Positions 18,957-27,728 of a DNA stretch of 64,000 nt are shown piece after piece. The stretch is from Chloroflexus islandicus (GTDB lineage Bacteria > Chloroflexota > Chloroflexia > Chloroflexales > Chloroflexaceae). The stretch is taken from the NCBI RefSeq assembly GCF_001650695.1, contig NZ_LWQS01000011.1, positions 57,075 through 121,074 of the forward strand, written 5' to 3'. The notes below the pieces were generated by a model that saw nothing but the letters and a program-made list of their open reading frames with translations, did not search any database and had not been told where the DNA came from. Made by a program: the position numbers and the translations under genes. Positions within the stretch are counted from its first letter, which is position 1. The number at the start of each line of letters is the position of its first letter.

Positions 18957-20187
18957 TGTTGCCTCCAAACACACTCTCCGTATCATCATCAGGGAGCAGA
19001 TGACCCAATTTCGCCCGCTTCGCCGCCAAATAACGCCGGTTAGCGCCGGTTGGCGGAATGTGCAGCGGAATCCGTTCGCGCACCGCCACGCCGTACCGTT
19101 CGAGACCGGCGATCTTGGCCGGATTGTTCGTCAGTAAGCGCACTTCTTCCATACCCAGACAACGTAGCATTTGGGCCGCAACGCCATAGTCGCGCGCATC
19201 AACCGGCAAACCTAAGTGGCGATTGGCTTCGACCGTATCCAACCCGTGATCTTGCAGGGAGTAGGCGCGCAACTTGTTGAGCAAGCCAATGCCGCGCCCT
19301 TCTTGGCGCAGATAGAGAATGGCTCCGTAGCCTGCCTTGGCAATCTGCTGTTGCGCCGCAGCTAACTGCGCGCCGCAATCGCACCGTTGCGAACCGAGCG
19401 CATCACCGGTCAGGCATTCGGAATGCAGCCGCACAAGCGGGAGACTCCCGTTGGCAGTGCCGTAGATCAAAGCGAGATGGGTTTCAGCGGTGAAGATGTG
19501 CTCAAACGCAATCAGGCGAAACGAGCCATACGCGGTCGGCAAGCTCGTTTCAGCCACCGGGCGGACAACCGTTTCGGTGCGGTAGCGATAAGCGATGAGG
19601 CTGGCGATCGACACGATTGAAAGACCGTGATGATCAGCAAACGCTTCAAGGTCAGGCAGCCGCGCCATCGTGCCGTCGGGGTTCATGATTTCGCAAATCA
19701 CCGCTGCCGGGTACAACCCAGCCAGTCGCGCCAGATCAAGCGAAGCCTCGGTCTGGCCGGGCCGCACCAACACCCCGCCGGCAGCGGCGCGGAGGGGAAA
19801 GACATGGCCGGGCCGGGCGAGGTCTTCGGGCCGGGTCGCCGGATCAATCAGGGTACGGATGGTGGTGGCGCGATCGAACGCTGAGATGCCGGTCGTTACG
19901 CCACGTCGCGCTTCAACTGAAACAGTGAAGGCGGTACCGAAGCGAGTGGTATTCTCGGTGGGAGGAACCATCAGCGGAATCCGCAGCTCGTCGAGTCGCT
20001 CGCCGGTCATCGCGACGCAGATTAGGCCGCGCCCTTCCCGCGCCATAAAGTTAATCGCCTGTGGGGTGGCATATTCGGCGGCAATCGCCAAATCACCCTC
20101 GTTCTCCCGGTCTTCATCATCAACGATTATCACAAACGTACCGGCCCGCATATCGGCGATAGCGGTTTCAACGCTCGCGAATGGCAT
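18940..20187 (-). CDS. ribBA: Bifunctional DHBP synthase / GTP cyclohydrolase II
   Basis: A 415-residue fusion. The N-terminal half (about 1-200) is 3,4-dihydroxy-2-butanone 4-phosphate synthase, with [12 protein letters not shown], the GHVFPLRA segment and [12 protein letters not shown]. The C-terminal half is GTP cyclohydrolase II, with the three zinc cysteines in [17 protein letters not shown] and [18 protein letters not shown]. Together they make both precursors of lumazine. ATG 20187 follows GGGGAGG and overlaps ribE by 20 bp, so translation is coupled. Confidence 0.97.
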   Translation of the reverse strand: MPFASVETAIADMRAGTFVIIVDDEDRENEGDLAIAAEYATPQAINFMAREGRGLICVAMTGERLDELRIPLMVPPTENTTRFGTAFTVSVEARRGVTTGISAFDRATTIRTLIDPATRPEDLARPGHVFPLRAAAGGVLVRPGQTEASLDLARLAGLYPAAVICEIMNPDGTMARLPDLEAFADHHGLSIVSIASLIAYRYRTETVVRPVAETSLPTAYGSFRLIAFEHIFTAETHLALIYGTANGSLPLVRLHSECLTGDALGSQRCDCGAQLAAAQQQIAKAGYGAILYLRQEGRGIGLLNKLRAYSLQDHGLDTVEANRHLGLPVDARDYGVAAQMLRCLGMEEVRLLTNNPAKIAGLERYGVAVRERIPLHIPPTGANRRYLAAKRAKLGHLLPDDDTESVFGGNNGCHV

Positions 20188-20779
20188 ACGGCGCCTCCCC
20201 AAGAAACTTTTCCACGTACTTAGCTAACACATCCACTTCGAGATTGACCCGACTACCCACCGGCTTGCGCGGCAAGGTAATGTGCTGTTGGGTGTAAGCG
20301 ACCAACATAAATGTGAACGCATCGGGCAGCACATCCACCACCGTGAGACTCGTGCCATCAACTGCAATGTAGCCTTTCGGCACGATATAGCGCAGCAAGG
20401 CCGGCTCAGCCTCAACCGTGACCCAAAGCGAATCGCCTTCCGGGTGGAACGACCGGATCACACCGGTACCATCAACATGGCCCTGCACAAAATGGCCGCC
20501 AATCCGGCCATTGGCCGCCAGCGAGCGTTCCAGATTGACCCCATCACCGGGTTGCACCTCACCAAGGTTCGTCCGGCGCAGCGTCTCTGGCGAGAGCCCA
20601 ACCGTAAAGCTGCGGTCGGTCAGTGCCGTAACCGTGAGACACGCGCCATTCACGGCAATGCTGTGCCCCAAAGCAGTTCCTTCCAGCACCGTCGCGGCTT
20701 GCACCGTCAACGACCAGCCGTCTTCGACTTGACCTAACCGTTCAACGATCCCAATCTCCTCGATAATGCCGGTAAACAT
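20168..20779 (-). CDS. ribE: Riboflavin synthase, alpha subunit
   Basis: A 203-residue protein with two repeated lumazine-binding barrels (about 1-97 and 98-195). It starts MFTGIIEEIG, as the family does, and carries NGACLTV in the first repeat, GHFVQGHVDGTG and DGTSLTVVDV in the second. It dismutates two lumazines into riboflavin. ATG 20779 follows GAGG at eight bases and lies 2 bp after the ribD stop codon. Confidence 0.97.
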   Translation of the reverse strand: MFTGIIEEIGIVERLGQVEDGWSLTVQAATVLEGTALGHSIAVNGACLTVTALTDRSFTVGLSPETLRRTNLGEVQPGDGVNLERSLAANGRIGGHFVQGHVDGTGVIRSFHPEGDSLWVTVEAEPALLRYIVPKGYIAVDGTSLTVVDVLPDAFTFMLVAYTQQHITLPRKPVGSRVNLEVDVLAKYVEKFLGEAPYAIRER

Positions 20780-20781
20780 CG

Positions 20782-21933
20782 TTACCCCTCTGGATAGATC
20801 ACATCGGCCTGAATCCACATATCAGGCGCTGACGAAGCATCGGTTGCGATCGGTTCAAGCTGGAGCTGTGCTAACCGCACCGCCTGCGCCAGCGTCGCAA
20901 AACCCAACCCTCCCACTGGCCCCGGCGCATCGCGACCACCGATGATCACGGGTGCGATAAAGACCCCCACCCGATCCACCAAGCGAGCCGCGAAGAGCGC
21001 GCCAAGCAGTTCGCCACCCCCCTCGACCAAGAGGCTGGTGAAGCCGCGGCGACCTATTTCCGCCAGCAATGCCGGCAGGCTTACCCGGCCCTGCTCATCG
21101 GCGGGCAACACCCACACCTCAACCCCGCGCGTCGCCAAGGCGCAGCGATGATCAGCAGGCGCATGCGCTGTCGTCGCCAACACCGTCTGGCCGGGCAACG
21201 CCGGATCGAACACCTTGGCCGAAAGCGGCACCCGCCCGCGACTATCGGCGATGATGCGTACCGGATGGCGAATGTCATGCGGCGCACCCGGCTGATCGCC
21301 GGTCAAGCGCGTGGTGAGAGAGGGGTTATCGGCCATCACCGTTCCCGCCCCCACCAGCACGGCATCGGTGACATTCCGCAGCGCATGCACCCGCTGGCGC
21401 GACGCCAGATTGCTGATCCAGCGCGACTGACCGGTGACGGTGGCGATCTTGCCATCGAGGCTCATCGCGAACTTGGCGGTTACGAATGGCTGGCCGGTGG
21501 TGATATGCTTGAAATAAGCGCGATTGAGGTGGTAGGCCTCGTCAGCGCAGAGACCGTGCTGCACCCGAATGCCGGCGGCGGCGAGTTGGGCATGGCCTTT
21601 GCCATTCACCCGCGGGTTCGGGTCGCCGATAGCGTAGTAAACCTCAGCAATACCGGCGGCGATCAGCGCATCAGTGCATGGTGGCGTCCGGCCATAATGC
21701 GCGCACGGTTCCAGCGAGACATACATCGTCGCTCCGCGCGCGGCTTCACCAGCGGCGCGCAAAGCCTCAATCTCGGCATGGGGCGCGCCAGCCCGCTGGT
21801 GATAGCCTTCGCCAACGATGTGCCCATTCTTCACGATGACGGCGCCGACCATGGGGTTTGGACTAGTGCGGCCTTCCGCCTGCCGCGCAAGTTCGAGCGC
21901 GCGGCGCATGTAGTTCAGGTGTTGCGCAGACAT
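20782..21933 (-). CDS. ribD: Bifunctional pyrimidine deaminase/reductase
   Basis: A 383-residue enzyme for the second and third steps of riboflavin synthesis. The deaminase domain (about 1-145) has the zinc site HAEIEAL and EPCAHYGRTPPC. The reductase domain (about 150-375) has FVTAKFAMSLDGKIAT, DAVLVGAGTVMADNPSLT and LLVEGGGELLGALF. It is the first gene of the operon. ATG 21933 has only a weak G-rich ribosome site (GGGG, about 7 bases away), which lies in a hairpin. An FMN riboswitch precedes it. Confidence 0.96.
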   Translation of the reverse strand: MSAQHLNYMRRALELARQAEGRTSPNPMVGAVIVKNGHIVGEGYHQRAGAPHAEIEALRAAGEAARGATMYVSLEPCAHYGRTPPCTDALIAAGIAEVYYAIGDPNPRVNGKGHAQLAAAGIRVQHGLCADEAYHLNRAYFKHITTGQPFVTAKFAMSLDGKIATVTGQSRWISNLASRQRVHALRNVTDAVLVGAGTVMADNPSLTTRLTGDQPGAPHDIRHPVRIIADSRGRVPLSAKVFDPALPGQTVLATTAHAPADHRCALATRGVEVWVLPADEQGRVSLPALLAEIGRRGFTSLLVEGGGELLGALFAARLVDRVGVFIAPVIIGGRDAPGPVGGLGFATLAQAVRLAQLQLEPIATDASSAPDMWIQADVIYPEG

Positions 21934-21940
21934 AACGAAA

Positions 21941-21979
21941 CCCCAAAGGAACGTTCTGGCGAACCTTGTTCCTTCGGGG
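21941..21979 (-). promoter_or_regulatory. Second leader hairpin overlapping the ribD ribosome-binding site
   Basis: CCCCGAAGGAAC (21979-21968) pairs with GTTCCTTTGGGG (21952-21941) around a 15-base loop. Its 3' arm includes the only G-rich ribosome-binding sequence before the ribD ATG, and TTT follows. It could hide the ribosome site or act as a second terminator. Confidence 0.6.
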
Positions 21980-22027
21980 CAACGTGAATCAGAACGTCCG
22001 GCAGACGAGTGACTGCCGCGTTCAATC

Positions 22028-22057
22028 AAAAACCCCGAACAAACGATGTGTTCGGGG
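22028..22057 (-). terminator. Intrinsic terminator in the FMN riboswitch leader
   Basis: On the minus strand CCCCGAACA pairs perfectly with TGTTCGGGG around a short loop and is followed by TTTTT. It lies between the FMN aptamer and ribD, where a riboswitch-controlled terminator is expected. Confidence 0.8.
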
Positions 22058-22120
22058 CATGCCAATCATGCGCAACACAGCCCTACGAAAAGCGCGTAGA
22101 GCAGTACGTTGCAGCGAACC

Positions 22121-22274
22121 CTTCTTTTATCCCGACTATACGGTCGGCCCCGGAGTTTCACCGGATCGTGCAGATTGCCGATCAGGACAATCCGCTCGTG
22201 GGCTATACCACCGATCGGGAATTGCCTGCTGTTCACGCACTGGCGAACCTCAGACTCACCCTGCCCCGAAGGTT
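22121..22274 (-). ncRNA. FMN riboswitch (RFN element)
   Basis: The minus strand carries the conserved RFN blocks in order: TTCGGGGCAGGGTGAG (from about 22274), TCCCGATCGGTGGTA, TAGCCCACGAGC, GATCCGGTGAAACTCCGG, GGCCGACCGTATAGTC and GGGATAAAAGAAGG (ending near 22121). The first and last blocks can pair as P1. It sits about 190 bases upstream of ribD and is followed by two hairpins. FMN binding should shut off the rib operon. Confidence 0.95.
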
Positions 22275-22294
22275 GCGTATTGAGTTGTTACTCT

Positions 22295-22300
22295 ATTGTA
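22295..22300 (-). promoter_or_regulatory. Candidate extended -10 box of the rib operon
   Basis: On the minus strand the sequence reads TGTACAATAG, a TACAAT box with an upstream TG, about 20 bases before the riboswitch. No good -35 box is seen, as is usual for extended -10 promoters. Confidence 0.5.
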
Positions 22301-22395
22301 CACCAATTCGCGAGTATGCGCAGCAAGCGCGTCGGCAACCAAGCGATAGCGCTGGAATAGAAACGTCCCCGAACCCCATGCACGCTTTGCGTCTT

Positions 22396-22935
22396 TTTTA
22401 CCGCCGAGGGCGCGGAGGACGCCGAGAGATGGGAATGAGTGCGCATCTTCCAGCGAGAAGCGTGCGTCTCCCTCCTCCAGCCGGGGGAGGGCTGGGGTGG
22501 GGGCTACCCAAAACCCCTCTGCGCGCTCTGCGGCCTTCGCGCCTTTGCGTTTTACCCCTCTGCGTCTTTGCACCCTTTGCGCCTGTTTTACCGCCGAGGG
22601 CGCGGAGGGATGGAAGCGAGTGCGCGTCTTCCGGCGAGAAGCGTGCGACTCCCTCCCCCAGCGGGGGAGGGCTGGGGTGGGGGCAACCCAAAAACCCTCT
22701 GCGCCCTCCGCGTCCTTCGCGCCTTTGCGTTTTACCTCTCTGCGCCTTTGCCCCCTTTGCGCCTGTTTTACCGCAGAGGGCGCGGAGGACGTGGAGGGAT
22801 GGGAGCACTCCGATAGCCCCTTCTGGCGGGAAGCGTGCGACTCCCTCCCCCAGCGGGGGAGGGCTGGGGTGGGGGCTACCTAAAAACCTCTGCGCCTTTG
22901 CGGAGCCGGACAGCCGTCCGGCTCTACTGCGCCTT
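22396..22935 (+). repeat. Three tandem copies of a ~180-190-bp dispersed element
   Basis: Copies begin at 22396, 22586 and 22766 with TTTTACCGC(C/A)GAGGGCGCGG. Each contains a CCCTCCCCC-AGC-GGGGGAGGG-type hairpin running into a four-run G motif (22483-22503, 22663-22683, 22855-22875), then a segment rich in CTCTGCGCCC. The start (CGCAGAGGGCGC) and end (GCGCCCTCTGCG) are inverted repeats of one another. Bases 22903-22924 hold a GAGCCGGAC/GTCCGGCTC palindrome. Long open frames here are not genes. Confidence 0.85.
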
Positions 22936-22969
22936 TGCGTTAACCGTTTTTGCGTGTATCATTCGCTCT

Positions 22970-24076
22970 ATGCACATCTTGCAGATCTACAAAGACTACC
23001 CGCCGGTACACGGCGGCATCGAAGGCCATCTACAACTGCTCAGCGAAGGATTAGCCGCGCGTGGTCACCGGGTGACAGTGCTCTATGTCGCACCGGGGAG
23101 CCAAGGCCGGCACGAATGGCGCAACGGGGTGGAACTCATCGCCACACCCCGCCTGCTCACGCTGGCCCGCGCGCCGCTGAGCCCCGCCCTGCTCTGGCAG
23201 GCCGCCCGCTGCCGGCCCGACCTGATCCACTTCCACCACCCATATCCGGTCGGTGATCTCGCCTTGCTGGCCACGCGCGCGCCGCTCGTTGTCACCTACC
23301 ACAGTGACATCGTGCGCCAACGCGTACTCGGTGCGCTCACGGCGCCACTTATCCATCACACCTTGCGCCGCGCTGCCTGCATCATTACCGGTAGCCCAGC
23401 GCTCATGCAATCATCGCTATGGCTGGCCCACCACCGCGAACGGGTGCGGGTCGTACCGTTCGGCCTGCCGCCGCTGCCCTTGCCCGATCCGGCGCTGGTC
23501 GCTGACATGCGCCGCCGCTTCCCCGGCCCCAATGCGCTCTTCGTTGGCCGGCTGCGCTACTACAAAGGCGTCGATCGGCTCGTGCGCGCGATTGCACTGC
23601 TCCCGCGCGGCCATGCGATCATTGCCGGCGGGGATGCCACCGTGCGCGGCAGCGATCTCGTTCGGTTAGCGAACGCATTAGGGGTAGGCGAGCGAGTGCA
23701 TGTGCTCGGCGCAGTTGACAACGCGACGCTGCGCGCGCTCTACGCGATCGCTGATGTCTTTGTCTTGCCGTCGGTCGCTCGTAGCGAAGCCTTCGGCGCG
23801 GTTCAGATCGAAGCCCAAATGGCCGGCTTGCCGGTGATCTGCACCGAATTAGGCACCGGCACCAGCTATGTGACCATCCATGGCCGCACTGGTTTCGTTG
23901 TGCCGCCCGATGACCCGCCGGCGCTGGCCCGCGCATTGGCCGAGCTGTTCGCCAACCCAGCTCGCGCCCGCGCGTTGGGAATGGCCGGACGCGAACGGGC
24001 CATGGCTGAATTCCGCCTTGAACGGATGCTGGATCGGATCGAAGCAGTATATGCCGAGATCGGCAACCGCGCGTAG
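22970..24076 (+). CDS. Glycosyltransferase, GT4 family
   Basis: A 368-residue GT-B fold enzyme. The N-terminal Rossmann domain starts MHILQIYKDYPPVHGGIEGHL and has the glycine-rich acceptor loop. The C-terminal donor domain has ALFVGRLRYYKGVDRLVRA and VHVLGAV. The EX7E-like motif is in SEAFGAVQIEAQMAGLPVI, and GTGTSYVTIHGRTGFVVPPDD follows. It transfers a sugar from a nucleotide donor, probably to a glycolipid or cell-surface glycan; the substrate is unknown. ATG 22970 is taken because the longer open frame upstream is repeat sequence. No strong ribosome site is seen. Confidence 0.9.
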   Translation: MHILQIYKDYPPVHGGIEGHLQLLSEGLAARGHRVTVLYVAPGSQGRHEWRNGVELIATPRLLTLARAPLSPALLWQAARCRPDLIHFHHPYPVGDLALLATRAPLVVTYHSDIVRQRVLGALTAPLIHHTLRRAACIITGSPALMQSSLWLAHHRERVRVVPFGLPPLPLPDPALVADMRRRFPGPNALFVGRLRYYKGVDRLVRAIALLPRGHAIIAGGDATVRGSDLVRLANALGVGERVHVLGAVDNATLRALYAIADVFVLPSVARSEAFGAVQIEAQMAGLPVICTELGTGTSYVTIHGRTGFVVPPDDPPALARALAELFANPARARALGMAGRERAMAEFRLERMLDRIEAVYAEIGNRA

Positions 24077-24090
24077 CTGCCATATTGGCT

Positions 24091-24096
24091 TATAAT
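24091..24096 (+). promoter_or_regulatory. Candidate -10 box of the M20 peptidase gene
   Basis: A consensus TATAAT lies 38 bases before the peptidase ATG, just after the glycosyltransferase stop codon. The -35 region shows no clear match. Confidence 0.4.
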
Positions 24097-24133
24097 ACCG
24101 GCGTGACACCGAATATTGGACGGAGCAACTATC

Positions 24134-25483
24134 ATGGAACGTTTTGCCGCCTACATCGACACCCACCGGGCGCGTTTTCGCGCCGAATTGGCCGATCTGA
24201 TCCGCTTACCCTCAGTCGCGGCCCAAAATCGCGGCATTGCCGAAACCGCAGAGTTCGTCGCGCAGCGGTTGCGCCACCTTGGGGCCGAAACCCGTTTGCT
24301 GACCGCTGATGGCGGCAACCCGATGGTGTATGCCACCATCGGCAACGGCCCGCGCACCCTGCTGATCTACGACCACTACGATGTGCAGCCGGCGGAACCG
24401 CTAGAGCTGTGGGATAGCCCGCCCTTTGAGTTAACCGAGCGCGATGGGAAGTGGTACGGGCGCGGGGTGGCTGACAACAAAGGCAACTTGATGCTGCGCA
24501 TCCAAGCGATCGAGGCATGGCTGGCGACCCAAGGCGAGCTCCCGATCAAAATCATCTTTGCCATCGAAGGCGAAGAAGAGACCAGTTCGCGCACCTTGCC
24601 GGCCATTTGCCGCGACTACGCCGATCTGCTGCGCGCCGACGGCTGCCTTTGGGAAACCGGCGGCGTTGATCTGAGCGAGCGGCCCACCGTCACCTGCGGC
24701 GCCAAGGGCATTCAATATGTCGAGTTGGTGGCGCGCGGCGCCAGCTATGATCTGCACTCGTCGTATGCCACCTTCGTGCCCAACCCGGCGTGGCGGCTAA
24801 CGTGGGCGCTCAATACGCTCAAAGGCCCCGATGGACGGGTGCGCATTCCCGGCTTCTACGATCGGGTGCGCCCGGCCACCGAGGCCGATCTAGCGGCGTT
24901 GGCCACCATTCCGGCGAACGACAACGAGTTGCTGGCCGATTTTGGCTTGAGCGAGTTTCTCGATGGCGTGCGCGGGATCGAGCGGCTGCGCCGCCATTTG
25001 TTTGAGCCGACCTGCACCATCTGCGGGTTGGTCAGCGGCTACACCGGCGAGGGCAGCAAGACGGTGCTGCCGAATGAAGCGCGGGCCAAGATCGACTTCC
25101 GGCTGGTGCCCGATATGGAACCGGCTGAGGTGTTGCACCAGTTGCGCCGCCATCTCGACGCCGAGGGTTTCAGCGACATCGAGATTATCGATCTCGGCGG
25201 CGAACACCCGGCCCGCGGCCCGCTTGATGCGGCGATTGTGCAAGCCGCCGTCGCCTCGGCGCGTGAGGTGTACAGCAGCGAACCGATCCTCTACCCGACC
25301 ATGGCCGGCACCGGCCCGATCTACCCGCTCTGCACCGCGCTCGGCACGCCAGTCGCCAGCGGCGCCGGCTGCGGCTATCACGGCACCCGCGTCCATTCCC
25401 CCAATGAAAACATCCGCGTGGCCGATTATTGGCGCGCGATGCAATGGATGGGCCGCCTCATCCACCATTTCGCCCGGTCGTAA
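24134..25483 (+). CDS. M20/M25/M40 family metallopeptidase (dipeptidase-like)
   Basis: A 449-residue cytosolic zinc hydrolase. The metal and catalytic residues are in LLIYDHYDVQPAEP (H and D), WYGRGVADNKGN (bridging D), IFAIEGEEETSS (general-base E and next ligand E) and YHGTRVHSPNENI near the C terminus (last H). A dimerisation/lid domain is inserted at about 200-320. The family includes dipeptidases, carnosinases and the ArgE/DapE deacylases; the DHYDVQP form is closest to dipeptidases. GGAG precedes the ATG at about nine bases. Confidence 0.9.
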   Translation: MERFAAYIDTHRARFRAELADLIRLPSVAAQNRGIAETAEFVAQRLRHLGAETRLLTADGGNPMVYATIGNGPRTLLIYDHYDVQPAEPLELWDSPPFELTERDGKWYGRGVADNKGNLMLRIQAIEAWLATQGELPIKIIFAIEGEEETSSRTLPAICRDYADLLRADGCLWETGGVDLSERPTVTCGAKGIQYVELVARGASYDLHSSYATFVPNPAWRLTWALNTLKGPDGRVRIPGFYDRVRPATEADLAALATIPANDNELLADFGLSEFLDGVRGIERLRRHLFEPTCTICGLVSGYTGEGSKTVLPNEARAKIDFRLVPDMEPAEVLHQLRRHLDAEGFSDIEIIDLGGEHPARGPLDAAIVQAAVASAREVYSSEPILYPTMAGTGPIYPLCTALGTPVASGAGCGYHGTRVHSPNENIRVADYWRAMQWMGRLIHHFARS

Positions 25484-25490
25484 GGGCGGG

Positions 25491-25529
25491 GCACGGTAGG
25501 GGCACAGCGCTGCTGTGCCCCTACCGTGC
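25491..25529. terminator. Bidirectional terminator-like hairpin between convergent genes
   Basis: A 17-bp perfect stem (25491-25507 with 25513-25529) around the loop CGCTG lies between the converging M20 peptidase and P1B ATPase genes. There is no T-tract. A similar TAGGG...ACAGC/GCTGT...CCCTA hairpin recurs at 62072-62099 and 63233-63267. Confidence 0.55.
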
Positions 25530-25541
25530 CCCTACGTGCCC

Positions 25542-27728
25542 CTACGACTGCCCCCGGAACCCCAACAACCGCATGCCGTTCAACGTCACCAATAACGACG
25601 CCCCCACATCGGCCAACACCGCCATCCACATCGTGCTGAGACCAACCAGCACCAGCGCGATAAACAGCAGCTTGATGCCAATGCTAAACGCGACATTCGC
25701 CGCAATGGTGCGCATGGTCCGCCGGCTGAGCGCCACCGCAAACGGCAACTGGCGCAAATCGCCGCCGAGCAACGTGATATCGGCGGTCTCCATTGCCTGC
25801 GTCGTGCCGCCGGCGTCAGCGCCGATCGCGATGCCGACATCGGCGCTCGCCAGCGCCGGCGCATCGTTGATGCCATCGCCGACCATCGCGACTGCACTGT
25901 CAGGCTGGCGCAGCTCGCTCACCGCCTGCGCCTTGTCTTCCGGCAACAGGCCGGCCCGCACCTCGTCCACACCGAGTTCGCCGGCAATTCGCTCGGCAGT
26001 CGCCGGTTCGTCACCAGTCAACATCACCACCCGCAGACCTTGATCGCGCAAGGCGGCAATCGCACTACGGCTCTCTGCGCGCACCGTATCGGCGACGGTA
26101 ATGGTGCCGCGATACCGGCCATCAACCCCGACCATTAGCGGCGTGCGCCCAAGCTGGCTATCATGCTTTGCGGCAAGACAGTGCCATTCATCGTGGGCCA
26201 ATGTCTGATCAAACACCCGATGGCTGCCGATCAGCACCTCATTGCCGTTCACCACCCCCTGCACACCCTTGCCCACCAATGCCCGCACCTGCTCGGCTGG
26301 CGGCAAAGGCAGGCCGCGGCTGGCAGCCGCACTCACAATTGCGTGGGCCAGCGGATGCTCGGAACGGCGCTCGACCGCGCCGGCCAGCGCCAGCAATTCA
26401 TCGCAGGCCGCACAATGCCCGACCGGCGCAGCATCAGGCGCACTGCATCCCACTGCACGTAACGCCACTACTGCCGGCTTACCGGTCGTCAACGTGCCGG
26501 TCTTATCCACCGCCACCGTCTTCACCCGCGCCAGCGTCTCAAGGTAGGCGCCACCCTTAATCAACACCCCGTGGCGGGCCGCCGCACTAAGGGCGCTGAC
26601 AATGCTCACCGGGGTGCTGATCACAAGCGCGCACGGGCACGCCACCACCAGCAGCGCCAGACCGCGGTAGAGCCAGCCAAACGTATCGGGTGCGGGATTC
26701 CAGAACGGCTGGCCAAACAAGAGCGGCGGCACAACCGCTACCAGCGCCGCCAGCGCCACCACCAGCGGCGTATAGTATCGGGCGAAGCGATCGACAAACC
26801 GCTGCACCGGCGCGCGCCGCTCTTGCGCCTCTTGCACCAGATGGATCATGCGCGCCACCGCACTCTCGGCGGCGGGCCGCGCAACGATCACCTCCAGACT
26901 CCCCTCCCCATTCATCGTTCCCGCAAACAGCGCATCACCCACACCCCGCTCGATCAACCGGCTCTCACCGGTAATTGGGGCCTGATTGACCAGCGAACTC
27001 CCAGCGGCCACCGTGCCATCGACCGGGATCCGCTCGCCGGGTTTGATCACAATCCGGTCGCCGGGTCGCAACGCCGCCACCGGCACAACCTGCTCACCCG
27101 TAGCGGTGAGCAAGGTTGCCGTCGGCGGGGTCAACTCCAACAGGCTGCGAATGGCATGGCGCGCGCGGCTCGCCGTGTAGCCCTCCAGCGCCTCACCGAT
27201 CGCATACAGCACCATCACCAACCCCGCCTCGACATACGCACCAATGATCACCGCCCCAACGGCGGCAATCGTCATCAGCGCATCAATGCTCACCTCGCGG
27301 TTCGTGCGTAGCGTGCGCCACGCATTACGTGCCACCAACGGCCCCACCAGCGCCAAGCCCCCCAACGCCAACCCATCAATCCACCACGCCTCCCACCGCA
27401 ACACCTCGTGCAGCACAATCCCCGGCAACACGAGCAACAACCCGATCAACGCCAACTGCGTCTCGCGCCGGCTCAGCATAAAGCGGAGCAAGGTCGGCGG
27501 CGGCTCCGGCTGCGCCTTCACAACCGGCGCCACGTCATACCCCAACTCGCGCACCCGCGCAATCACCGCGTCCGGCTCTACATCACCGGTGACGTGCAAC
27601 GTCTCGGTGGTGAAATTCAGACTGCACAACGTCACCCCTTCCAGCCGGGCCACACCGCGCTCAACCGAACGCGCGCAATCGGGGCAATCCAAACCCTTAA
27701 TCGTAAACTGCTGGTGGTTCATCGCCAT
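25542..27728 (-). CDS. Heavy-metal P1B-type ATPase (Zn/Cd/Pb exporter type)
   Basis: A 728-residue membrane pump. The N-terminal HMA domain has the metal motif GLDCPDC (about 13-19). Then come the transmembrane helices, an actuator domain with TGES, the CPC motif in VVACPCALVIS, the phosphorylation site DKTGTLT, the HP motif in SEHPLAHAI and the hinge MVGDGINDAPAL. The last helices contain FSIGIKLLF and LADVGASLLVTLNGMRLL, the K and D/G pattern of Zn/Cd/Pb exporters (P1B-2). A Cys/His-rich insert (CSAPDAAPVGHCAACDE) sits between the phosphorylation site and the HP motif and could bind metal. Either of two close start codons is possible; 27728 has GAGG four bases upstream. Confidence 0.94.
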   Translation of the reverse strand: MAMNHQQFTIKGLDCPDCARSVERGVARLEGVTLCSLNFTTETLHVTGDVEPDAVIARVRELGYDVAPVVKAQPEPPPTLLRFMLSRRETQLALIGLLLVLPGIVLHEVLRWEAWWIDGLALGGLALVGPLVARNAWRTLRTNREVSIDALMTIAAVGAVIIGAYVEAGLVMVLYAIGEALEGYTASRARHAIRSLLELTPPTATLLTATGEQVVPVAALRPGDRIVIKPGERIPVDGTVAAGSSLVNQAPITGESRLIERGVGDALFAGTMNGEGSLEVIVARPAAESAVARMIHLVQEAQERRAPVQRFVDRFARYYTPLVVALAALVAVVPPLLFGQPFWNPAPDTFGWLYRGLALLVVACPCALVISTPVSIVSALSAAARHGVLIKGGAYLETLARVKTVAVDKTGTLTTGKPAVVALRAVGCSAPDAAPVGHCAACDELLALAGAVERRSEHPLAHAIVSAAASRGLPLPPAEQVRALVGKGVQGVVNGNEVLIGSHRVFDQTLAHDEWHCLAAKHDSQLGRTPLMVGVDGRYRGTITVADTVRAESRSAIAALRDQGLRVVMLTGDEPATAERIAGELGVDEVRAGLLPEDKAQAVSELRQPDSAVAMVGDGINDAPALASADVGIAIGADAGGTTQAMETADITLLGGDLRQLPFAVALSRRTMRTIAANVAFSIGIKLLFIALVLVGLSTMWMAVLADVGASLLVTLNGMRLLGFRGQS

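Noticed and set aside
22009..22969. Open frame of several hundred codons running from the riboswitch region across the repeats
   Set aside because: It crosses an FMN riboswitch and three copies of a non-coding element. The real gene starts at the conserved MHILQIYKDYPP at 22970.
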